The position numbers and the translations under genes were made by a program. A stretch of DNA of 8,735 nucleotides from Candidatus Microgenomates bacterium (GTDB lineage Bacteria > Patescibacteriota > Microgenomatia > 2-02-FULL-39-11), in NCBI GenBank assembly GCA_022866885.1, contig JALHWS010000142.1:1-8735 (forward strand), written 5' to 3'. The notes under the pieces were generated by a model. The model worked only from the letters and a program-made list of their open reading frames with translations. It had not been told where the DNA came from and made no database searches. Position 1 is the stretch's first letter; each line of letters opens with the position of its first letter. Of the stretch, positions 1-4,900 are shown one piece after another.

Positions 1-114
1 GTCAACAATCTCTACTTTCCCGCCCTCCCGAACCAATTTGATTGCCAGGTTGCTGCCGATGAAACCCAAGCCACCGGTAATGAGGATTTTTTTGTTTTGG
101 TAGAAATTACCCAT
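1..114 (-). CDS. NAD-dependent epimerase/dehydratase, N-terminal fragment (cut by window edge)
   Basis: Reading the minus strand from the ATG at 114 gives 38 residues that run off the left edge without a stop. They start MGNFYQNKKILITGG and continue with LGFIGSNL, the glycine-rich TGGxGFIG nucleotide-binding turn that opens the Rossmann fold of extended short-chain dehydrogenases (SDRs). The following beta-strand ends in VEIVD, where NAD-binding members carry an acidic residue that holds the ribose of NAD. That makes an NAD(H)-dependent sugar-nucleotide epimerase, dehydratase or reductase likely. The catalytic YxxxK lies outside the window, so the substrate cannot be told. The gene is divergent from rfbF and has its own promoter candidate just upstream. 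The family call is fairly secure; the exact enzyme is unknown. Confidence 0.8.
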   Translation of the reverse strand, partial: MGNFYQNKKILITGGLGFIGSNLAIKLVREGGKVEIVD

Positions 115-127
115 ACTTACGGTCTTT

Positions 128-156
128 AATATATGTCATCAAACAATGGGAGTCAA
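128..156 (-). promoter_or_regulatory. Sigma-70-like promoter candidate for the left-edge SDR gene
   Basis: On the minus strand, TTGACT (156-151) and TATATT (133-128) are separated by exactly 17 nt, close to the consensus TTGACA-17-TATAAT. Transcription would start near 121, leaving only about 7 nt before the ATG at 114, and there is no clear Shine-Dalgarno in that short leader. The match and spacing are seen directly; activity is inferred. Confidence 0.5.
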
Positions 157-245
157 ATGGAATTTGGAAATATGGTAAAATCAAAAACAAATAGAGATAT
201 TTATGAGCGTGAAGCAGAATGCAATTTTCGCAGATCGCATACGGA

Positions 246-262
246 ATGCTTGAACCAAGCAT
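246..262. repeat. Short hairpin, possible decayed partner of the 281-306 palindrome
   Basis: ATGCTTG (246-252) and CAAGCAT (256-262) are perfect reverse complements around a 3-nt loop. It sits 18 nt before the palindromic repeat at 281-306. It shares an AT-outside, GAA-near-centre layout with that repeat but lacks its full core. In the ThDP gene the same repeat occurs as an inverted pair with a similar gap, so this may be a shortened or decayed second unit. There is no T-run after it on either strand, so it does not look like a terminator. Confidence 0.4.
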
Positions 263-280
263 ATCAGAAGAATAACTGTA

Positions 281-306
281 AGATCCTGAAACAAGTTCAG
301 GATGAC
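281..306. repeat. Dispersed palindromic repeat unit (intergenic copy)
   Basis: This 26-nt unit has 8-bp arms ATCCTGAA (283-290) and TTCAGGAT (296-303) around loop ACAAG, bounded by AG and GAC. It matches both units at 5651-5727. The central GAAACAAGTTC and the outer AGAT and ATGAC are identical, and only a three-base block in each arm differs (CCT/AGG here). The two blocks remain complementary, so the hairpin is conserved. Its translations (for example LKQVQDD on plus, NLFQDL on minus) are peptides I recall recurring as repeat-derived segments in bacterial genomes. Confidence 0.85.
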
Positions 307-367
307 AACACCGTAGCGGAATCTGCCAACTGCACGAGCAAGAAAATTGCATCTGCGAGCGATCAAT

Positions 368-1144
368 ATGAAAACCATTATTTTATGCGGCGGCGCCGGC
401 ACCAGACTCAAGGAAGAAACGGAATTTAAGCCTAAACCGATGGTTGCCATCGGCGGCAAACCGATCATCTGGCATATCATGAAAATCTATGCCTACCACG
501 GCTTTAACGATTTTATTCTGGCCCTTGGCTATAAAGCAGACTATATCAAAGATTTCTTTCTTAACCAGAAAGCCTTCACTTCCGATTTCACCCTCGAAAC
601 CAAAACCCACAAAACCGCCTATCACCTCGAAAGCCGAAGCGAAATTGACGATTTCAAAATCACTTTCGTCGATACCGGCCTGGAAACCCTTCCGGGCGAA
701 CGGATCTCTCGCTGCCGCAAATACATCACGGAAAAAGATAAATCATTTATGGTTACCTACGGCGACGGCGTTTCGGACGTCGATCTTACCACTTTAGTCA
801 AATTTCACAAAAAGCAAGCAACTATCGGCACTGTCACCGGCATCCATCCCCGCTTCAAGTACGGTGTAGTCAAAGAAGGGAAAAACCAGCTGGTTGAAAG
901 CTTTGACGAAAAACCTTTTTTGACTGATTGGGTCAACGGCGGCTATATGGTTTTTAATAAGGAATTCTTTAACTTCCTGAGAAACGCAGAAACCGAACAT
1001 CCGGCCCTTTCCCGTCTGGCGGAAAAATCCCAACTCTCCCTTTATAAACACACCGGTTTTTGGCAATGCGTGGACACAAATAAGGAACTTGATGAGCTGA
1101 ATAAAATCTGGAATACGGGTAAAGCCCCGTGGAAGAAGTGGTGA
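368..1144 (+). CDS. rfbF: Glucose-1-phosphate cytidylyltransferase
   Basis: The enzyme transfers CMP from CTP to alpha-D-glucose-1-phosphate, giving CDP-glucose, the first step towards CDP-linked 6-deoxy, 3,6-dideoxy and branched sugars. It is cytosolic. The 258-residue protein has the nucleotidyltransferase signature GGAGTRL (8-14) followed by KPKPM (21-25). YGDGVSDVD (131-139) contains the metal-binding aspartate, EKP is at 181-183, WVNGGYMVF at 188-196 and GFWQCVDT at 230-237. This pattern is characteristic of RfbF rather than of RmlA or GalU, and the length matches the 257 residues of Salmonella RfbF. I chose the ATG at 368 because family members begin at MKTIILCGG; an in-frame upstream start at 347 would add seven unrelated residues. 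The Shine-Dalgarno is weak. Its TGA is 1 nt from the next ATG, so it is cotranscribed with the rfbG-like gene, which uses its product. Confidence 0.93.
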   Translation: MKTIILCGGAGTRLKEETEFKPKPMVAIGGKPIIWHIMKIYAYHGFNDFILALGYKADYIKDFFLNQKAFTSDFTLETKTHKTAYHLESRSEIDDFKITFVDTGLETLPGERISRCRKYITEKDKSFMVTYGDGVSDVDLTTLVKFHKKQATIGTVTGIHPRFKYGVVKEGKNQLVESFDEKPFLTDWVNGGYMVFNKEFFNFLRNAETEHPALSRLAEKSQLSLYKHTGFWQCVDTNKELDELNKIWNTGKAPWKKW

Positions 1145-1145
1145 T

Positions 1146-2099
1146 ATGAAATATAAAACCATCCTCGTCACCGGCGCGACCGGTTTCGTCGGCTCACACC
1201 TGGTCGAAGAACTGGTCAAACAAAAGGCGCAAGTGATCGCCACCACCCATCATCCCGTTCTTAAAAATTCCTATTTTGCCACCCAAAAACTGGACAAAAA
1301 AACAGAGGTGGTAAAAATCGATCTTATCGATTATTCTAAAGTCCAACGACTAATAGCCAAAGTCCAACCGCAATATATTTTCCATCTGGCCGCCCAGCCG
1401 CTCGTCGATGTCGCTTTCGAAAATCCCAAAGAAACTTTGTACTCCAATATCCTTGGCACGGTCAATGTCTTGGAAAGCGCGAGACGCGCAGGTTATGTGA
1501 AAGCGATCGTCGTGGCTTCATCGGATAAAGCCTACGGGAAGATGGCAAAGCCTAAATATCTCGAATCCGATCCCCTGGCTGGCGACCACCCTTATGAAGT
1601 CTCAAAATCAGCCACCGACCTGATCGCCCAAAGTTACTTTCGAACTTACAGTCTGCCGGTCGTCATCACCCGCTTCGGCAATATCTACGGCGAAGGCGAC
1701 CTCCATTTCTCCCGCCTTATCCCGGGAATTATGAAAGCCATGGCAAAAAATGAAATTTTTGAAATCAGAAGCAATGGTAAATATGTCCGTGATTATCTGT
1801 ACGTTAAAGACGTTGTCCGCGGATATCTCTTGCTCGCGGAAAATATTAAGCGGATTAAAGGAGAAGCCTTCAACTTCGGCTCCGATGATACATACTCTGT
1901 CCTCTCCTTAATTAGACTAATTAGCCAAATTAGTCAAATACGTATAGACTACCGTATCCTCAACTCCGCTCATAACGAAATCCCCTACCAGTCACTCGAC
2001 TGGTCAAAGATAAAAAAAACTCTTAATTGGAAACCGGAATATAATATTCAAAATTCTATCAAAAATATCTTCACCTGGTATAAATATTATTTCCGGTGA
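1146..2099 (+). CDS. rfbG: CDP-glucose 4,6-dehydratase-like SDR
   Basis: The 317-residue protein is an extended SDR. It has TGATGFVG (9-16) for NAD binding and FHLAAQPLV (79-87). SSDKAYG (125-131) carries the Ser-Asp-Lys catalytic set typical of the CDP-glucose branch, where RmlB has Thr-Asp-Glu. The catalytic pair is in YEVSK (Y150, K154), and the RfbG-like stretch RFGNIYGEGD (176-185) and RDYLYVKDV (215-223) follow. The likely reaction is CDP-glucose to CDP-4-keto-6-deoxyglucose using internally recycled NAD. Its position 1 nt after rfbF supports this. It is about 40 residues shorter than Salmonella RfbG (359), so a related dehydratase or epimerase cannot be excluded. GGAAGAAG at 1131-1138 is the probable ribosome site. 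Residues 255-266 are encoded by a 9-bp tandem repeat. The last 13 nt overlap the convergent glycosyltransferase gene. Confidence 0.8.
   Translation: MKYKTILVTGATGFVGSHLVEELVKQKAQVIATTHHPVLKNSYFATQKLDKKTEVVKIDLIDYSKVQRLIAKVQPQYIFHLAAQPLVDVAFENPKETLYSNILGTVNVLESARRAGYVKAIVVASSDKAYGKMAKPKYLESDPLAGDHPYEVSKSATDLIAQSYFRTYSLPVVITRFGNIYGEGDLHFSRLIPGIMKAMAKNEIFEIRSNGKYVRDYLYVKDVVRGYLLLAENIKRIKGEAFNFGSDDTYSVLSLIRLISQISQIRIDYRILNSAHNEIPYQSLDWSKIKKTLNWKPEYNIQNSIKNIFTWYKYYFR
1908..1943 (+). repeat. 9-bp degenerate tandem repeat inside the rfbG-like gene
   Basis: Four consecutive 9-nt units lie in the coding frame: TTAATTAGA, CTAATTAGC, CAAATTAGT, CAAATACGT. They encode the three-residue periods LIR, LIS, QIS and QIR (residues 255-266). 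The AATTAG core is kept in the first three units and lost in the fourth. This looks like replication slippage in a helix-forming segment of the C-terminal substrate-binding domain. Confidence 0.65.
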
Positions 2100-3025
2100 T
2101 TATTTATTATCTCATCAATTATATAGGTTGGCCGCTGTTTAACTTCCTCAAAAATGATCTGGGTGTATTTGCCCACGATTGAGATAAATAGCATCTGCAT
2201 CCCGCCGAAAAAGACAATCGCCAGCATGAGCGGGATAGAAGCGTTGATCGGATTGCCGAAGGCCACCACGATGTACAAATAGGCAATAATGAAAATGAAA
2301 GAGAGGATTACCAGGACAAAACCGATGGTCGTCATGATATCCAAAGGAACGAATGAAAAACCGAGCAAACCCCGTTGCGAATCCCGGATATAGTCAATCA
2401 GATAGTTTTTACTTTTACCGAACTTCCTTTCCTTTCTTTCGTAGACGACTTCTTTCACCCTGAAACCCACCCAGGCCCGAAGCCCCCTGAAAAACCGGTT
2501 TCTCTCAGGCATGCTGTTTATGGCGTCAATCACTTTCCGGTCGAGAAGGCAAAAACTGCCGGCATTTAAAGGCATATCGATATTGGCCAACTTCCTAAAA
2601 ACTCTATAAAAAGCCTTGCGGATAAAAGTCATCACCGGCGTATCATTGATAACATGCCGCACGCCGATGACTACCTGCGCTCCTTTCTCCCACTCTTTGG
2701 CAAACCTGGCTATCACTTCCGGCGGATCCTGCAGGTCGCAATCGACAAAAGTCATCGCGTCACCTGTTGCCTGTTTCATGGCCGCGTGCGAAGTGTATTC
2801 GGCGGTGAAATTGCGGGACATGAAAAGGGCTGTTACTTTCCGGTCTTTCCGGCAGATTTTTCTGATGATTTCTCTTGACCGGTCAAGGCTGCCATTGTCG
2901 GCAAAAATGATCTCGTAGTCATATTTGGGAAGGATTTTCATCAGTTTAATCAGCTCGTTATAACAGTATTCAATATTCTCTTCTTCGTTGTAAGTCGGGA
3001 CAAAAATGGAAATGATCTTTTTCAT
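2087..3025 (-). CDS. Family 2 glycosyltransferase, membrane-anchored (DPM1/GtrB-like)
   Basis: The 312-residue protein starts with a GT-A fold: VPTYNEEENI (9-18), FADNGSLD (41-48, where many relatives have DDGS), and VDCDLQDPPEV (94-104) with the D95/D97 nucleotide and metal site. Two hydrophobic helices follow at about 231-255 and 264-284, then a basic, amphipathic tail (VKQRPTY, 295-301). This matches polyprenyl-phosphate sugar transferases such as GtrB and DPM1, which load a sugar from its nucleotide onto undecaprenyl phosphate at the inner membrane. The donor could be the sugar made in this cluster or a common hexose; sequence alone does not say. Its ATG shares an A with the TAA of the aldolase upstream (TAATG), so translation is probably coupled. 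Its 3' end overlaps the rfbG-like gene by 13 nt, tail to tail. Confidence 0.9.
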   Translation of the reverse strand: MKKIISIFVPTYNEEENIEYCYNELIKLMKILPKYDYEIIFADNGSLDRSREIIRKICRKDRKVTALFMSRNFTAEYTSHAAMKQATGDAMTFVDCDLQDPPEVIARFAKEWEKGAQVVIGVRHVINDTPVMTFIRKAFYRVFRKLANIDMPLNAGSFCLLDRKVIDAINSMPERNRFFRGLRAWVGFRVKEVVYERKERKFGKSKNYLIDYIRDSQRGLLGFSFVPLDIMTTIGFVLVILSFIFIIAYLYIVVAFGNPINASIPLMLAIVFFGGMQMLFISIVGKYTQIIFEEVKQRPTYIIDEIINNHRK

Positions 3026-3816
3026 TATTTAAAAAGTTTGATGCGGGTTTTGAGCATCTGTATCCGTTTGTCGTCTTCCTGGAAAATCCGGCCGTAGTAA
3101 TTCTTCTTGTTCTCAAGCCAAAGAAGTTCAAACCTGTTAGCCAGAACAACAGCTTCTTTCATCCGGTTAAATTTCTTAGGGGTTTTGAAAACGATTTTTC
3201 TTGTTTCGAAGAAATCCAGTAATTTTTGGGCGCTTAATTTTCTGATAAAAGGGACAGCCTCAACTGCAATCCCCCCGCCCAAAGTGGTGATTTTTTTATT
3301 TTTTTTAGCCTGTCTGAAAATATCTTCAGTGATTTGGTAAATCCGGTCGCAATTGATGTCATCTCTCCCTAAACCGAGTGACCCGGTCATATCCACCCTG
3401 CCGACAGTCACTTTCCTGATGATCTCAATCCCCTTTTGGCCTAAAATATCTCCCAGGTTCTGATAGGCCAAATTAGTTTCGATGTTAACCCCGAAAGTTA
3501 TCTTCTGCCGGGCATCCGCGGGAAAATAATTATTGACGGCGGCAATGAATTTAGACATGGCATAGCCGCTTTCAACCATCGGAGCAATCAATCCTGACAT
3601 GCCAATATGCTGCGCTTCAAACATATCGGTGATCGCTTCCGCTCCCCCGATTTTAAGGATCATTCCTAAGTCCGCCCGGTCGGCGATATCTTTTAATCTC
3701 ATCACCTCTTCAATCCTGGCGGCTTCCGCCTCAAATTCGGTTTTGACATCAACCACTCCGAAACTTCTCTTCATTTTTTTCAGGAGCTCCACCATTTTTA
3801 TCTCTAAAGTATTCAT
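3025..3816 (-). CDS. HpcH/HpaI aldolase / citrate lyase beta-like protein
   Basis: The 263-residue protein has the layout of the phosphoenolpyruvate/pyruvate-type aldolase superfamily. LKIGGAEA lies at 54-61 and APMVES at 78-83. NIET (111-114) carries the expected metal-binding Glu (E113), and GRVDMTGSLG (139-148) the expected metal-binding Asp (D142). The distal segments FETRK (203-207) and FELLWL (229-234) resemble a subgroup I recall from lipopolysaccharide clusters. Family members make or break C-C bonds using pyruvate or another 2-oxo acid, with a divalent metal; the substrate here is unknown. The stop overlaps the glycosyltransferase start by one base. The start is uncertain: ATGs at 3816, 3795 and 3774 are all possible, and relatives begin close to KRSFGVVDVK (residue 16). 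It is not a classical degradative operon member, since all neighbours are sugar genes. Confidence 0.8.
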   Translation of the reverse strand: MNTLEIKMVELLKKMKRSFGVVDVKTEFEAEAARIEEVMRLKDIADRADLGMILKIGGAEAITDMFEAQHIGMSGLIAPMVESGYAMSKFIAAVNNYFPADARQKITFGVNIETNLAYQNLGDILGQKGIEIIRKVTVGRVDMTGSLGLGRDDINCDRIYQITEDIFRQAKKNKKITTLGGGIAVEAVPFIRKLSAQKLLDFFETRKIVFKTPKKFNRMKEAVVLANRFELLWLENKKNYYGRIFQEDDKRIQMLKTRIKLFK

Positions 3817-3839
3817 AGGTCTAAAATAAATTTCTCACT

Positions 3840-3845
3840 ATTATA
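3840..3845 (-). promoter_or_regulatory. TATAAT -10 box candidate upstream of the aldolase gene
   Basis: The 52-nt gap between the upstream SDR stop and the aldolase start contains a perfect TATAAT on the minus strand (3845-3840). A start near 3833 would give a leader of about 17 nt before the ATG at 3816. No good -35 lies 16-18 nt upstream, and the region is AT-rich, so this is only a weak internal-promoter candidate for the aldolase and glycosyltransferase pair. Confidence 0.3.
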
Positions 3846-3868
3846 TACTATTTCATTTTTCTACGCCT

Positions 3869-4783
3869 CTAGCTTTTTGTATGGCAATATTTGAGATATT
3901 TATCTTGGGTAAGGATCTTCCTGTCTATTTTAAATAGATTCTTCCGGTAATATAAAAGCAACTCTTTTATCCCTTGATTATAACCGGTAAAAGATAACCC
4001 GGGGATTTCTTTTCTCAATTTGGTATTGTCGCCGGTATATTCATTGTTTAAACCATGATTGATCACTTTTATCTTTGATTTAAAATCAGAAACGGCATTG
4101 ATGGTCTGGCAGATATCGGTCAGGTTAATTGAAGAAGTCGGCGTCAGGTTATAAAACCGGTGTTTGACTTTTTTCTCAAGAAAATGACGGACAATCGCAA
4201 CTAGATCATCAATGTATAAATAATCAAAAATGACGTTTTGGTTTATCACCAATGGCAGATTTAATAGATTTTTTACGATACTGTTTGATATAAATTTATA
4301 GCGATAGTCCTCATATTTTCCATAGACCCCAAACAGTCTTAGGCAAATGATGTTTTTGGCTTTTTCGATGTATTTGGAACAGATATATTTGTAAAAACCA
4401 TAATCATCAACCGGCACTCTCCGACTAAAGTCTTCTTCCCTCACTTTTTTAAGCGGCCGGCTCTTGTCATACTCGGCCCCTGAACCGAAATGGATGATTT
4501 TGGAAACCATTTCTTCATTTCTGGCGATATTGAAAAACATCCTCAGATTTATTTGGACGACATCGCCAAGCTCAACGGTATCTCTTCCCCCACCGATATT
4601 GGCACAGTGAATAATGATGTCAATTCTATTTTTCCTGATATAATTTCTGACCTGATCGGCGTCCAGTAAATCTAATTCCCGATGCGAAGGCGTAAAGACT
4701 CTATACTGAGATGAAAGATTTTCTTGAAGATTTTTCCCAATGAAGCCGGATCCACCGGTGATAAAGATATTCTTGATATTCAT
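3869..4783 (-). CDS. NAD(P)-dependent sugar epimerase/reductase (extended SDR)
   Basis: Read from the ATG at 4783 (MNIKNIFITGG) the protein has 304 residues. It shows TGGSGFIG (9-16), an IIIHCANIGGG stretch (56-66), FGSGAEYD (99-106) and the catalytic pair in YGFYK (Y128, K132). FDYLYIDDL (186-194), the usual C-terminal-domain landmark, follows. The GSGAEYD and YGFYK pattern recalls GDP-fucose synthase-type and related 4-ketoreductases, so a reductase finishing a keto-sugar is plausible, but the substrate is not shown. A TTG at 4798 could extend it by five residues, which lie entirely in the adjoining AT-rich repeat, so I prefer the ATG. No Shine-Dalgarno is visible because the upstream sequence is that repeat. 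The coding sequence looks more AT-rich than rfbF. Confidence 0.85.
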   Translation of the reverse strand: MNIKNIFITGGSGFIGKNLQENLSSQYRVFTPSHRELDLLDADQVRNYIRKNRIDIIIHCANIGGGRDTVELGDVVQINLRMFFNIARNEEMVSKIIHFGSGAEYDKSRPLKKVREEDFSRRVPVDDYGFYKYICSKYIEKAKNIICLRLFGVYGKYEDYRYKFISNSIVKNLLNLPLVINQNVIFDYLYIDDLVAIVRHFLEKKVKHRFYNLTPTSSINLTDICQTINAVSDFKSKIKVINHGLNNEYTGDNTKLRKEIPGLSFTGYNQGIKELLLYYRKNLFKIDRKILTQDKYLKYCHTKS

Positions 4784-4900
4784 AAATTCAAAACTCAAAT
4801 GTCAAATATCAAATCAAGCTCAAAACTCAAAATTCAAAAAATCTTAAATCATTTAATCATTTGAATTTGATTTGTAATTTGGATTTTGTCATTTGAATTT
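4784..4900. repeat. AT-rich imperfect inverted repeat with 7-bp periodicity
   Basis: The left arm 4784-4823 and the reverse complement of 4861-4900 match at about 30 of 40 positions. Each arm is a series of degenerate 7-mers of the form NNNCAAA (for example ATTCAAA, ACTCAAA, TGTCAAA, TATCAAA on the left; ATTCAAA, TGACAAA, ATCCAAA, TTACAAA on the right). The element fills the whole gap between the ThDP and SDR genes. It also covers the last four codons of the ThDP gene, including its stop (4889-4900). I recall similar CAAAT-rich elements scattered between genes in uncultured bacteria. It could fold as a long weak stem in the transcript. Confidence 0.7.

Larger units (their letters stand above)
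115..367. other. Divergent intergenic region, 253 nt
   Basis: This region lies between the left-edge SDR gene (minus) and rfbF (plus). Small open frames cross it, but none has a recognisable protein pattern; the frames through 281-306 merely translate a palindromic repeat. It holds a minus-strand promoter candidate near 128-156, a 17-nt hairpin at 246-262 and the palindromic repeat at 281-306. I see no convincing plus-strand sigma-70 promoter for rfbF, though TAAAAT at 176-181 is a weak -10-like string. The rfbF leader therefore probably carries both hairpins. Confidence 0.6.

Noticed and set aside
281..306. Palindrome as a rho-independent terminator
   Set aside because: No T-run follows on either strand, and copies of the same palindrome lie inside a coding gene.
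133..480. Open frames of about 80 to 100 codons on both strands of the intergenic region
   Set aside because: They overlap each other and rfbF, have no recognisable protein pattern, and their only familiar peptides come from translating the palindromic repeat.
2375..2918. Plus-strand open frames inside the glycosyltransferase gene
   Set aside because: They are antisense shadows of a clear GT2 coding sequence.
4784..4900. Insertion sequence remnant
   Set aside because: No transposase fragment or target duplication is visible; only the AT-rich inverted repeat itself.
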